Below are positions 1-14,454 of a stretch of 64,000 nt of DNA, one piece after another. The translations under genes and the position numbers were made by a program. The notes under the pieces are model-generated. The model worked only from the letters and a program-made list of their open reading frames with translations, had not been told where the DNA came from and searched no databases. This DNA is from Hymenopellis radicata (lineage: Eukaryota > Basidiomycota > Agaricomycetes > Agaricales > Physalacriaceae): contig JADNRX010000106.1 in the NCBI GenBank assembly GCA_015501595.1, positions 62,001 to 126,000 on the forward strand, in the 5' to 3' direction. Each line of letters opens with the position of its first letter. Within the stretch, counting starts at the first letter, position 1.

Positions 1-74
1 CACTGAGACTTCTTGAACATTAACCTCCCGCCACTTAGCCGCCTCATCAGGGAAAATGGCTAACCAGAAGAAGG

Positions 75-3000
75 TCAGAACATCTTCTCAAAATATAAAT
101 CATACTCACACGTCTCATTCATATCAGCTCGATAGGCCATAACACGCCACTTCCCGGCCTTCATCTTGCGCACTCTCTCCTTCGACATCCGCCACCTCAT
201 AACGTTCGAAGAGAGCCCCAGGATGTCGACGGAAGTCAATATATACACTTGACCTTTCTTAACGTGACGCCCCTCCAAGATCTCGGGTATCAAGTTCTCC
301 TTCACAGGAGAGAACAGATGAACATTGGTCTCATCATAGAAAACCAACGTGAACACAGGGTCAAAGCCATACATGTGCATGACCGTTGTCGCTCCGAAGG
401 TTGGGCACGGCGCCTCAAAGACGCCAATATCCGTATACGACTGCGCAAAGTCCTCCGGGAGCGATATCGGGAACGGAATGGCCTCGAACGACAGCGCCAC
501 GATCGTCTCAAACTCTGCAGACCAAGGGTCCAAGTTAATGCGGCGGCGGGACGTGCCCCGCCGGCCCATTTGCGAAAGCGGAATGGGCGCATCACCGAGG
601 TAAGGGACGATATCTGTGGCGAGGGTATCGTTGATCACGGAGGACAAATACTCCGAGATCCAGTGCGATGGATATCCAATTTCATGCAGACGGAGAAGAA
701 GACCCATGAAGAGCGCTAACGTGTTGGGGAACCGGACTCGAATCCATCTGACAGTTCCACTGCCGGTTTTCGACGGCGTTATGATGTTCAAAAGGACACG
801 CGTGAGCCAGGTGGTGAGCTCGTCTCGTGATGGGAGTTCCTCGACAGGACGGGGAAGCGAGTCTTGCGCGTACTGCATCAGCCCCCAAGCGGGATCCATG
901 GTAAGGATACGGCACCCAAAGAAGCGGGCATAGTCTTTACAATTGAGCTGCGTATAACTGGGCGATGAGATGTCATTCTTGAAGTGTCAACCAAATGCCT
1001 CAGATAACTACTCACTTGTGAACAAAATGATCGCCGCCCTCCCATACGCCGCTGTTCATCAAACAGTTGGCTGCCAGCGCAGCGTCCGGTGCTGTTTCCA
1101 GGCTCCGCATGCTGTATACAGCTTGAGCTAGTGGCCCTCCGGTATAGTCCCTTATCATACATAACTCAGTCGGAGTCGCCGAGAAAGAGTGACCAACTTA
1201 CGGGACGTTGCTCAACCATATACGTGTGTATTTACGCGGGAAGCTCTGTGGCCGCGTCACATCGTCCCCGTTCTGCATCTTCACGAGCTCCTCGTTCAGA
1301 TCGCCTTGAAGGAGCTCAAGAGTGAGATGACCCTTCAGATTCGCTATGGCCTCAACAACGCCGTCGAAAAACATCGACAGGATTGAGAACGATGGGCAGT
1401 CGGGATCCGTCTGTTTCTGGCCACGAGCCAGGCGCATTCTCTTATTGAACTTTTCAACAATGTTGACAAAGTTGATGGCAGCGAATTGTGGGTCCGGATA
1501 TCCAGTTCCTCGTTCTTGAATGCGGTCCTAGAGTGATCGTTAGGTAATGTATACAATCCAGCTGCTTGGCACGTACAAATAAGGTGGCGTTAGGTTTCCA
1601 AGTAGAGTCAACGTGATTCTGTGCCTAACATTGAAAAATGAGTTCGCGTCGGAAATAAGCAGAGGTAAGACAGTACATTGCGAATAACATCAGGAGGAGC
1701 CTCCCCGCCACGAACGGCTGTCCATAGGGTATCCAATTCGGCAGTCCGAGAACGAAGGATGGAAGGAGGCACAAATCCTCCAAGAGTGCGATGATATGCT
1801 TCTTCTTGGAGTAGTGACGCTGGCCCACGCGTGCCAAGGTTTTCGCCCTCATCCAGTTTGACCATCATGTCATAGAGAACTTTGCGCGCTTTGTCGAGCC
1901 ACTCTTTTCGTTCCTTCGGGCGGTTTACATCAGGACATGGGTACGCATGGACGCTCGAGTCAGTTGTATGACTTGGGCGTCATCCATGGTCATATCGATG
2001 TGCATCTTGATCTGCTCGTTCTTCGCCTCCGTCTTGGCAGCCATGTCCTTTTTCCAGTTCAACGACATCGATGCGTCCTGCAGGATATCTTTAGAGAACT
2101 CAATGTTGTGGCGCTTAGCCATGAGCTCCTTTGCAGTCTTGTTGCCGAGTTCTGTATCCCAGTATTTCAGAGACGCGACGATGGCTGGGACGGAGGCGGA
2201 AACGACGTATATCCAATCAGGAAGTTGAATTGGTGAAGACTGTAACCTGTTCAACAATGCCTTGATGGTCTTCTTCAGACTGAAATGATGTCAGCGGTGC
2301 GAGCCGAAGTCATATACAAGAAAACGAACCGTATGTAACAGTACGATGGCATGATGAGGCCCATCCATATGCTTAGAAGAGTCATCTTCAACTCGGCCTC
2401 CTTGATCTCGTTGTCTCGATTAGACGAAAGTTCGTCGAGGAGAAAGAGCATACATAGATCCCGTGCTAATGCAGAAGGATGGATGTCGTTCATGGTCAGA
2501 TGTGCGCGCATGACTTGGCGTTTCCGCTTATTGAGCTTTAGGCGCGCTTGGCTCAGTCCGACGACCGAACCGAAGACATGACGCGCGTCACCTACTCCGC
2601 CGAAGTAGAATGAGAGACGAGACAGTCGATCTTCTGACATGCGAGCCAAGTCTACAGGATTCTTCTTATCTTTTTCGCTGGGTCCCCAGTCTTGCACGAG
2701 GGACATTAGTTCATCCTGTCCGACCTAGGAAAGGATTAAACGACGGGAAACCTCACAGAGGGCTACTCACGGTATAGTACTCGATGGTGCCCTCTCTGCG
2801 CGGATGTGTATGAGTTCCGAGAACAAGCGGCAGGTGTCCATGCGTACCCAGTCTTTTTCCGCACAGGGAGAGATGCCAATCGTGTTCGTGCCTGACTGGC
2901 ACCTTTTGAGGTGCGATCATAATCGTGCGCGACGCGTTTCCAGTCCTTCCACGCGCGCACGCAGTCCGGGGATGCGGAGTCTGACTCTGACACGAGACGG

Positions 3001-3454
3001 AGCTCGTTGATGAGCGCGATATCCGTTTCAAGATCTTTCAGTGATATTGCTCCGCTCCGCACACCGCAGCTCAAAGATTTGGCCAACCGTGTGGAGAGTT
3101 TCGATAAAAGCGCCGAGTTAGATTCGCCATCGGGGATCTTCTGCCTCGAACGACATATGGCGCTATACGATTCAAAGTATTTGCCTTGCTCGTAAAACGC
3201 TGCGCTCAGATTGGAAGGATAGATTGGATCTACCGGGTCAGAAGCCTCAGCCTGGGACCGTCAGCATTATGGGCTGGAGGTGAAGAGACAAATAGACTGA
3301 ACCTGTGAGTAGAATTTGATAGCCCTAGCAAATCGACGATTAAGCGATTGGAGTATGACATGTATCAAGTACAAATAAACGCGCACCCAGTGAAGTTTGC
3401 TGCCTTGAAGCACGTGTTTCCTTTTTCTTTGAGGGCGACAGCAGAAGATGCCAT
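75..3454 (-). CDS. TPR plus DUF4470-domain protein (spliced)
   Basis: Multi-exon gene. The start is taken at the ATG read from 3454, giving MASSAVALKEKGN, which leads straight into a TPR-like helical pair (FKAANF, AIKFYSQAEASDP, YPSNLSAAFYEQGKY). An exon near 2590-2640 carries the DUF4470 signature FYFGGVGDARHVFGSVVGL followed by RAHLTMNDIHPSALARDL. The last exons encode a long C-terminal region ending at 75 (EKMF). Introns are supported by frame continuity, for example the junction joining GGDHFVHK to LNCKDYARFFGCRILTMD near 960-1020. DUF4470 proteins, often with TPR or MYND segments, are expanded in mushroom-forming fungi. Their biochemical role is unknown. Exon edges in the middle third are not all resolved. 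Confidence 0.8.
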
Positions 3455-4017
3455 TAGTTTTCCTGCAACGGTCCAAGTGGTGCAAGTTGAACTTGCCGAG
3501 CCAAAAGAGGGTTGTCACTAAACGCTGCGTGACGCTTACATCACCCTCTTTGAAATTTGACTTGCATTGCCGTCCGTCCGTGCAGGTCCGTGCCCGGAGT
3601 CTAAAAAAATATATTGGTGCCACACTAGAACGTGATCAGCGGCGGTTCTGTTCTAGAGCTATCAATAGACGGGGTTCATTGGATTCACGACAAGGACGGT
3701 TTGAATTTTAGTCGTACTGACATGTCCTGTAGATGTGAAGAAACCTCGCACCTGCTCCCAGTCAGAGAGCGGGTTATGCCAAATTGACGCCAAAGCGTGC
3801 CATGGCCCGACCCTTAATTGTACATTTAGCGTCGGCTTCGGTGAGAGGCGGCTGAAGAAATTCCATCTCGAAGAGGAACACTAAAAAAATAAGAGACAGG
3901 ACTAATTTCAAAATGTCTCATCCGTCATATCATATATAACAAGGACAACTACATTATCAACGTTTTTCTGCAGTGCCTTCGCCTCGTTGCCACCCCAAGA
4001 CAGCTTCCGCTCCTACC
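3455..4017. other. Divergent intergenic region
   Basis: This 560-bp stretch lies between the start of the DUF4470 gene (-) and the start of the FAD monooxygenase (+), so it should hold both promoters. I see no convincing coding exon, RNA gene or repeat in it. Confidence 0.5.
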
Positions 4018-5923
4018 ATGCCTGGAATCCCAGTGAGTTCATTAAATTTTTGCACCCGCGGAAGGAAATTGACGGATATAAACTCAAAGGGATATCACAA
4101 CCGACCCAAGCAGGCCGCGCTTCCGATTGACTTCGTGATTGTGGGCGGCGGGATAACGGGTTTCTCGACAGCCATTGCTCTCAGGCGAGTGGGCCATCGG
4201 GTCCTGGTTCTAGAGAAGGATGAGGACGTCAATCAGGTGCGCTAGTCGGCTGTTTCCACCGTCGGGAATTCATGAGACGTCTTCAGGCTTGCGGATCCGG
4301 AGCCTGTCGGATGCCTCCCAATCTCTCCAAAATTCTATACCACTGGGGCCTAACAGATGAGGTCCGCGCCATTGGCGAGGTATCTGGCGCCATTAACATT
4401 TACCTGCGTGCGTCGCGTGTTCTTTCTTTCTTACCCTAATAATACAACTGCGGCTGTAGAAGAAACCGGAGAACTTCTCGGAAATCATGTCTGGGACGAG
4501 GAGGTTCTGCGTGAGACTCGTGGAGAGTTCGTCTTTGCGCATGTCAGTGTCCTTGTCTCGTCGCCTCGTGCTCATTCTGACACGCGCCAAACAGATCAAT
4601 GATTTACGACGTCTGTTCTACGAGACAGCCCTCGTTGTGGGCGCTGAAATACGACTAGGGAGCACGGTGGAGACAGTAGATACGGCAGCAGGGACAGCTA
4701 CGTTGAGTGATGGAACGATTCTCCAAGGGGATGTGATTTTAGGTTGTGATGGATTGCATGGGGTGACCCGCCAAATCTTGATGGAGGCGAACGAAGAGGA
4801 AGAAGGGGCGCCCACAATAGATCTCAGCATGTACAGGTATGTTTCTTTGTGCATTTATCTTCGTGAATTCATGCTTTATCCCGGCAGTGTAACCGTACCG
4901 AAATCCCTCATCCTAAACGATCCTATGTTAGAACATGTCTATGAATCAGACACAGTACGTACCAAGCTCGATATTGTGCGATTCCAGAGCGTCCTAACGT
5001 TGCTACAGCCTACACTCCTTACATGGTTCGGCAACCAGCATGCAGTTCTTGGCTTTCCTTTAGTGCGCAAATACTGCATGTTGACTTGTCCCAAAATATT
5101 GACAATGTTACAGGGCGGGAAGTCGCCATCATTCGGAATGTACGTTTACGGACCACGAGATCCAGCAGAAGGAACGTGGAATGACCGCGCACCTGTCGCT
5201 GGACTGTCCACTATGTTGCAATATTCCGAACCCAAGTATGGCTTCTTACCGAGATGACTTAGCGGAACCACTGACGGCTCTCGACACAGACTGCGGCGAC
5301 TTGGTGAACTAGTATCGGAGGCGACATGCGCTTGTGTATCCGTGGATGGTCGACCGCCGCTAGAAGAGTGGGTGGACAATCGTATGGCGGTCATGGGCGC
5401 CGCGGTGCACTCTATGCCGGTCGGTCTATTCCCCAGACCAATCCCTGAGAAGTTTACTGACCGTTCATTAGCCAGGATCCATCCAGGACTGCGCACTAAC
5501 TGTCGAAGACGGCGCAGTCCTCGCAAAACTCTTTTCACATCTGCATTCAAAGGACCAGATCCAGAGCTTCCTATACGCGTTCCAGGACCTGCGACAACCT
5601 CGCTGCGCGTCCGTATACGCGAAAGAAGTCGGCATCGTACAGTATATGGTGGTCCCGCCCGGGACTTTCAACAGATGCGCGACGACTCCATGCGCGCGAA
5701 GCGTGACGCGGGCATGGGCATTCTAGAAGCCGTGGGCGATCTCGAGGAGCCGCCAGAATGGGCTGAGATCAAGGAGGTCTTTGGCTACGATGCGGAGGAT
5801 GATGCGGACAACTGGTGGGTTGAATGGGGCCTCCTGCGGGAGCGGGCACGCGTGAATGCAGACATAGGTACCCACAATGCTCTGATGACAGATGTAATGG
5901 TCTCTCACTCCATATCGCATTAG
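4018..5923 (+). CDS. FAD-dependent monooxygenase (salicylate hydroxylase-like), frame broken near the C-terminus
   Basis: Group A flavoprotein monooxygenase. The Rossmann GxGxxG motif is in DFVIVGGGITGFSTAIAL, followed about 30 residues later by LVLEKDE. The second flavin motif is VILGCDGLHG. The region matching the third motif (normally GDAAH) reads VMGAAVHSMPV and lacks the Asp. Conserved blocks GNHVWDEEVLRETRGEF and SIQDCALTVEDGAVLAKLFSH support this family. Splicing with a donor at about 5429 joins MPVG to SIQD in frame. At 5661-5663 the frame shifts by one in a run of G: before it the sequence reads VVPPG, after it FQQMRDDSMRAKRD. The family hydroxylates aromatic or polyketide substrates using NAD(P)H. 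The substrate cannot be inferred. The start is ATG 4018 followed by an intron; this is plausible, not certain. Confidence 0.8.
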
Positions 5924-6117
5924 GACACCCAGTCCCGTAGGTGTAAATTTTTAGGGCAAATTGATCTTTTTTATGTTGTAGGATGGGTTATATCTCTGTA
6001 GGCCTAGATTTTCCTCTTGCAGTACACGTTTTTTAAATCATAATTTTTCAGACCTTTTTGAAATTCAAGGAAGGACAAACGGCGATTTGATTATGAGGGG
6101 GCCCGATTCAGGATTCG

Positions 6118-8414
<2,297 letters not shown>

Positions 8415-8848
8415 GGTGGTCAATAAGAGAGCGACGCACCCAGCACGGGTTCAACAATTTGCTGACAGACCATGGGAATCGAGAATGCAACCGAGCTTCT
8501 TCGGAGTAGAAAAGTGGTGTATGTAACCTACGTTCCAAGGATACAGAGAAAGAGGTGAGACGAGCATGTGGACAGCCTCATGGGACGCGTTCTGTATATA
8601 TCCCAGCAGTATAGCGGGCTTGAAGGATTTGAACATTCATGATAGTGGGCGTCGGTGAGCAATGAGCACGAAGCGGTCCGAGAACAAGTCACCATATACG
8701 CACCACGTGCCGTGACTTACCGCGTTGTCAACTGGACCTGATGCATTTCAAAAGAGCCTGACGCTGAGCGCTGAGTCAACACCGACTTTCGAATCATAGC
8801 GAATCATATCGTGGTTGTAATGTCTGCAGAATATCATATCATATCGTT
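8415..8848. other. Intergenic region upstream of the carboxylesterase
   Basis: About 430 bp containing the presumed esterase promoter. No gene, RNA or clear repeat is seen before the VPS39-derived duplication begins at about 8849. Confidence 0.5.
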
Positions 8849-9108
8849 TCTTGAAAGTAATCATACCAAAGTGGCGAACAATACCGTACAATCCAAACCC
8901 TGTCTCCTATCAACTCGACCTAATAATCCACGCTCCCTCGTCCCAAACGCATCTCATCGCCTCATCTCATTAAGCTTCTTCGAGAACGCCTTCCGACAAC
9001 GAAAATGCATAACCTTGCCCCCTAGAAAGCTCCCAAAACACCAAAAGAAGTCACCCCGCAATCACACTACCCCCCAACCTCTGTGGACAAATCCGCGCAT
9101 CCGTCACC
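8849..9108 (-). pseudogene. Degenerate second copy of the VPS39 3' end
   Basis: This stretch aligns with 9346-9650, the 3' end and flank of VPS39. Shared blocks include CTTGAAAGTAA, TCCACGCTCCCT and CATCTCATTAAGCTTC, with the segment encoding the zinc-finger-like CPQCHKRL also recognisable. It carries many substitutions and internal deletions, including loss of the terminal intron region. It has the same orientation as VPS39. It is non-coding debris of a duplication. Confidence 0.8.
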
Positions 9109-9138
9109 ACTGCAACCAAAGTGACACTAAGTACTCAT

Positions 9139-9340
9139 GCCAACCTCAATGACAGCAAACAACTTTACGGGGCTCACTAGCTACATGAATGGTAATGAAT
9201 CCCAACCAGCATCTGTAGAATGGCCAGCAGTTCCAGAAGAAGTTGCTTTCGTCAAGCCATACATATTCTCTGTCCTCCCGGCCAACACAGTACCTGCACC
9301 TACCGAGGGCAAATTCCATCCCATCGCTGGGCAAGAAATC
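9139..9340 (+). pseudogene. Inverted partial copy of VPS39 5' coding sequence
   Basis: On the plus strand this encodes FTGLTSYMNGNESQPASVEW and then PEEVAFVKPYIFSVLPANT. It matches two stretches of the VPS39 CNH domain, which are read on the minus strand at about 12200-12250 and 11920-12060. The piece between them (an intron and the LGLGAKAKPSVVQ coding stretch) is missing, and the join falls at a short shared TACATGA/ATGG sequence. It lies between the two copies of the VPS39 3' end. It is open for about 70 codons but has no own promoter or domain. Confidence 0.8.
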
Positions 9341-9441
9341 CTATCTTGAAAGTAAATTATACCAGAGTGGCGAATAATACCCTACAATCCAAACCCGGTC
9401 TCATATCAAGTCGACATGATAATCCACGCTCCCTAGGCATC

Positions 9442-12400
9442 TCATCGCCTCATCTCATTAAGCTTCCTCGAAAACGCCTCCCGACAATGAAAATGCGTAA
9501 CCTCGCCCCTACAAAATGGCATCAATCACCTCCCACTCCCATCCCACACAAAAGAAAAAAGCTCTCACCTCGGCGCATGCACCGCAATCACACTGCTCCC
9601 CAGCCTCTTATGACACTGCGGACAAATCCTTGCATCCGTCACCCTCACCATCTTCGCCTGCAGCCCCATCAGGCGCCGCGCGAGCTGGTCCCGCGCGCCT
9701 TGGCGACCCCGCGCACGACCTTGCCGTCAAACGTCCGCGGCGCGCGCAGCGACTCGGTCAGGAACGCGCGCACGTCCTGCGCCGTCACCAGCGGCGGGAG
9801 CAGCTTGAGCGTCTCCACCGGGTCCAGCCGCGGGCTGTGCCGGCTGATCAGGCTCAGCGCGGGCTGGAGCAGGTCCCCCACCGTCGCTGCGGTGGGACGC
9901 AGGTATATGCGTAATAAAGTGAGGAAGATGGTGCTCGTGTCCGGGTAATACCGTTTGCAGTACCTGTGCGCAGAGATAAGGATATTACATCAACAAGAGT
10001 TTGGGAGGACACTCACTCTTCCGCTTTGAGATGGTCCTTGAGATTGTACGCATACAATTCCAGCGCCTGATCGTGTCTCCCTAGACGCCCCAGCAGGATC
10101 GCGCGCGCCTCAAACAAGTCTGCCGAAGCCGGTCAGACGGGAAAAGAAGAAGAAGCTTTGCTTACCTTCCGACGACAACACCCCATACAGATGATCAACA
10201 TTGTAATGATGCGTCCCGTCGATGAAGCGCAGAAGCTTCGCGTAAAGTTCCCCGCTTCTGTCATCTCCCTTCCTCTTCGCAGCGAGCGTCATCGAAAGAT
10301 ACAGCTCGGCCAAGCGGTCGTGCACGGGCGCCGACTCCACATGCCGCTCCTCGATGAGATACTCGAGGAACTTTGCACAAAGCGCGGGATCCACGCCCTC
10401 GAGGAACTCGGCCACGTCGTTTTGCGGCAACTCGACATCCTCGGATGTGAATACCTTGAGAACATGAGAGAAAGCCGTGCGCGGAAAAACAATAATGTTA
10501 CCTCGAACGCCATATCCTTGTCAACGTCGAACATCCATCTTGAAGCCGAGAAGACGAGATCCATGTACTCCGGCCCGAGCTTCTGCAGATAGAAAATAGA
10601 CGGCTGCACCTTGTCCAACTTGTCGTCCTCTTCCACACTGAGCCTGAAAACAAAATCAACCCCGTGTCAAAGAAGAGTTTACCACTTACTGCTTCAACAA
10701 CTCTAGCGCATGTTCATGCATCTTCTTCCCCTTATACAAGTCAATAAGCTCTCCAAATTTCTGCACCACGTCAGTGGAAGTAAGCAAGCACGAAGAAGCC
10801 CGTTCCTTACCTTATGCGCCCTCAACTCCTCCTCAACCTCCGACACCTCGCACCAGTTCGCGACACGGCACAACGAGCCAACCAGCGCGGGGCGGTTCGT
10901 CAGATACGACTTGAACAGCATCGTATCAATGATCTGCCGAACCGCAGCAGCTGCTCTGGCGTCAGCGCCGACAGCGGCGCATTGGGCAACGCAAAGAGCT
11001 CCTCAACCGACGTGTCGTTGAGCGAGGGCGCCTTGTGCGACTGGTTCGCGGGAGTGATGCCCATAGTCGCCAACGCGCCGCCGACTTTGGGTCTGCGATC
11101 TGAGAGATAGCGTATGAGAGTCTCCACCGACCGATGGAATTTGTCTAAGCACATATTAGCAGTGAGAAGCGACTATGGCAGAACAAACCTGGCGTCGACC
11201 GCTTGTTGCTCTTGCTATGTATCGATGCCGCATCGTCGTCCTTGGGCGAATGGGATCCTCCGCCCGTGATCAGCGACCCGAACCCAGTCTTGAACTTGCC
11301 TCGTATACTCCCTGTAGACGGCAACGACGCGAGCTGCTCCATCAGATCCTGCGCATGCGCATGCACAGCTGGGCTCCCCTCGTCGCTCCCCGTCTCATGC
11401 TCGTCCTCCTTCTCCGGCGGCTCTGGGCCACCAAACAGCGGCACCCACTGATCCGCCGGGACACTCAGTCTGCCAGCCACTGACTCGGGGTATAGAGCGA
11501 CCACCTTGGCGGGATTGACGTCGAGCTCGGTAAATGTGTCGATCGCGGCATCATATTTGCCTGCCTGGAAGTGGGCAACGGCATTCAATGCGCGGATCAT
11601 TGTGCGGCGCGTGTCGTGATCTGGGAGTGGAGGAGTTACGATATCGAGGAGAGCAAGCGCGTCGGCGTAATGTCCGTCTTGGATGAGCTCATCAATTTGC
11701 TCTGACCAAGGTTTCATGGTGAACGACCATACTGAAGTGCCTTCAGTTGCAGCTGATGCGCGGTCAGTGGGGGTGGTGAGAAGGTACAACGGAGACTTGG
11801 ACAAAGGGAAGGCGTGACGAGACGGATGGTGGAGTTGTGTTGAGGTGTAGGGGCAGTGATGAATGGGAAGGGTAAGTTTTGCGTGGATTGCAGAGAGAGG
11901 GAGGAGCGTATTTGGAGCACGGTGGTGGGATGGAATGTGCCCTCGGTAGGTGCAGGTACTGTGTTGGCCGGGAGGACAGAGAATATGTATGGCTTGACAA
12001 AAGCAACTTCTTCCGGAACTGCCGGCCATTCTACAGATGCTGGTCGGGATTCATTACCATTAGGTCCAATCATGTACCCTTCATCTAAAAAGGGTTTAGA
12101 AATGTCAGAGAGCAAATATATAACTCACTGTCTTTGACAATCAATGTCTCTTGGTCATTGATTTGAACCACGGAAGGCTTTGCTTTGGCACCCAATCCGA
12201 GAGTCATGTAGCCAGTGAGCCCCGTAAAGGCGCTTGCTGTCGTTGAGGTTGGTAAGGGTAGCGTCACTTCGGTTGCAGTCATCGTGTTAAGGTCGAAGAT
12301 GGCGAAATCTGGGGCGTACGCGAAACATATTCGGTCCGGTGTCATGAATGTCATTGCTCTTGGCGAGTGTGCCAATGGCGCTTCCTGACGGAATGTCAAT

Positions 12401-13035
12401 AGAAATACGCGTATTATTGGTGGTTCGTCACCTTCATTGTCTGTGCTTCACCGTCCTTCCAAGAATACACGACCACCTTGCGTCTACAACCGACAACAAG
12501 GCGCGTGATGAGGGTTGGTATTGTCTGCTTGTCGGGCTGGGCAAATGTACCCTCTGTTGGGATTTGCTCAATGTGACTGTGTATCGTGAAGGAGAACGCG
12601 GCTTTGGCGTTGGTAAGGACGGTGGGCGAGGCGAACGTTGGTAATGGATACAGCGTAACAATCATTTCTAGGCAGGAAATCAACAAAATTCAAGGATGGA
12701 TACTTCAAACTGACCAGACAATAACACCAGCGAGTTGATATCGCGGATAAAGCCCAGTTGCTCAATCGACCGCCTTGCCAGGCCCTTCTTGATTTCAACG
12801 AGCGTGTCTAGCAGGTGTCAGTCAAGTTCAGCGGGAAATATTTGACTCACTGTCATCTGCGCCAACACCGTATATATGCAGGTTTCCGAGCGCAGAGCCG
12901 AAATATAGCCTGTCACCTAGAATGCATTGGGGTCAGGACCGGTGTACACGGCTACCGCGCACCTTGGACCAATACAGAGTCGATCTTCTCCTTTATCCCT
13001 GTCACCACCGTTCGAGGGTCATAAAAGGGCGGCAT
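9442..13035 (-). CDS. VPS39: Vacuolar tethering (HOPS) subunit Vam6/Vps39, one apparent frameshift near the C-terminus
   Basis: The start is ATG at 13035 (MPPFYDPRTVVTGIKEKIDS). The N-terminal CNH/citron domain follows (DRLYFGSALGNLHIYGV, DTLVEIKKGLARRSIEQLGF, ITRLVVGCRRKVVVYSWKDG), then TPR/clathrin-like alpha-solenoid (WSEQIDELIQDGHYADALAL and many more). The C-terminal zinc-binding segment has ICPQCHKRLGSSVIAVHAPR, spliced to GEVTHFHCREAFSRKLNEMR and a stop at 9442. VPS39 binds Ypt7/Rab7 and tethers vacuole/late-endosome membranes, and has a role in TORC1 signalling. At 9690-9692 (a CCC run on the plus strand) the frame shifts by one: upstream reads VVRGVAKARG, downstream DQLARRLMGLQAKMVRVTD. 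Conserved residues on both sides suggest one missing base rather than decay. Introns are numerous and short. Confidence 0.9.
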
Positions 13036-13273
13036 TGAACGACGAGCACGTCGGTGTTGGTGGTGAAGGGAGCGCGGCAATTGCCGGCCCGCTTTGATGG
13101 GTGTTCGTGACCCGCCTCCGTATCATTATGTCTTCAAGCTCAGTGCATGTTTAGTAAGTAGCACCCCGCCGCGATGTGGATCATTACTGATCTCCTTAAT
13201 ATGCAGTGTACGCAGTATCTAGGCGCCACGAAATGCACTGCACTGCCACTCGCCTCCTTGTCTTCTAACCATC
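13036..13273. promoter_or_regulatory. Divergent promoter region between VPS39 and SEC9
   Basis: Only 238 bp separate two divergent start codons (VPS39 at 13035 minus, SEC9 at 13274 plus), so both promoters must share this interval. No clear TATA box is seen on either strand. Both genes act in membrane fusion, so shared control is possible but unproven. Confidence 0.5.
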
Positions 13274-14454
13274 ATGCCTCTCCTAAAGAAAAACAATAAC
13301 AAGTCCATGATTCCGCCCGTGGAGTCTGCCTCCAATCCCAGTCCTGCGTCGCGCTCAGGCTACCGTTCTAATGCCGCCACATACGTCCCCAGTCGAGACG
13401 GCAATCTATACCAGAACGACTATTCGCCGTCCTCTGCTGCACCGGTACCTCAGGACGACATTTCTCGCGACAGATACAACCGCAACAACGGCGTCGGCGA
13501 CGTCTACTCTCGAGGTGGCGCTGAACTTGACAAGGACCGTAATGAGCTATTCGCTGGTTACAATGCAGCCAAATCGCAAGGCTCTGGCAGGTTCTTTGAC
13601 GGTCCAGGCGTTGGGAGAGAGCCTCCTCCAGGAGAGGAGAACGACGAGGATGTCGAGGGCATCAAGCAGCAGACTCGCTTTGTCAAGCAGGAGAGCGTCA
13701 ATTCAACGCGAAATGCGTTGAGGATGGCTCTCGAGGCAGAGGAGACTGCTCGTAACACCGTAACCAAGCTCGGAGATCAATCTGGTATGCAATATATCTA
13801 CATTGCTTTACATATATCTAATTCCCTACAGAGAAACTCGCCAACACCGAGATGCACTTGGACGTCTCCAAAGGACACTCTACCCGCGCTAGCGACAGAA
13901 CGGACGAGCTCAAGAAGCTCAATCGTTCCATCTTTCGCCCTGCTATCACCTTCAACAAGGACGCCAAGCGCCGCGCCCAGGAGCTCAAAGTCCAGGAGCG
14001 CTACGAAGAAGAGCGTTCCGAGCGCGAGAGCGCTATGCGCGATATTCGCGACACCCAGACCCGTCTTGGCCGCGCACAGACATACGGTCGTGGAGGCGAT
14101 GAAGATGATGACGGCGAAGGCATCGCCCGTCCCCGTTATGGCCGCGGTGCATCTTCGGAACAGTCAAAGGCACAGCGTTCTCGATACCAGTTCGAGGCCA
14201 ACGCATCCGATGACGAGCTCGAGGATGAGCTCGATGGGAATCTAGACCAGATTGGAGACGTGACCAAGAGGCTGAAGGCCCTTGGGATGACGATGGGGCA
14301 GGAGCTTGATTCGCAGAACGGGCGCATCAACAACATTTCGGACAAGACGGAGGGTTTGGACAATAAGCTCTTTGATGTGAACCGTCGTGTAAGTGGATTA
14401 GTTGATACTTGTTGCTATGTGCTAACCCTACTTTTTCAGCAAAAGAAATTCTAA
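13274..14454 (+). CDS. SEC9: Plasma-membrane t-SNARE Sec9 (SNAP-25 family)
   Basis: Three exons. The N-terminus is Ser/Pro/Asn-rich, then the first SNARE helix (Qb): FVKQESVNSTRNALRMALEA and EETARNTVTKLGDQS, spliced to EKLANTEMHLDVSKGH. The second helix (Qc) is LDQIGDVTKRLKALGMTMGQ, then NGRINNISDKTEGLDNKLFD and VNRRQKKF. The first intron is at about 13783-13830 and the second at about 14390-14440. Removing them gives one continuous frame of roughly 360 residues with a charged linker (RYEEERSERESAMRDIR). Sec9 pairs with Sso (syntaxin) and Snc (VAMP) to fuse exocytic vesicles with the plasma membrane. No transmembrane segment or Cys cluster is seen, as in the yeast protein. Confidence 0.92.

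Noticed and set aside
3780..3885. Extra 5' exon for the DUF4470 gene
   Set aside because: An open minus-strand stretch exists, but the ATG at 3454 already opens a typical TPR N-terminus, and no splice path to the upstream piece is needed.
9220..9948. 242-codon plus-strand ORF
   Set aside because: It lies over the VPS39 3' duplication and antisense to VPS39 exons; low-complexity, no domain.
11145..12029. 294-codon ORF as a separate gene
   Set aside because: Its C-terminal two thirds are the in-frame solenoid exon of VPS39; the first third is intron and out-of-frame CNH exon.
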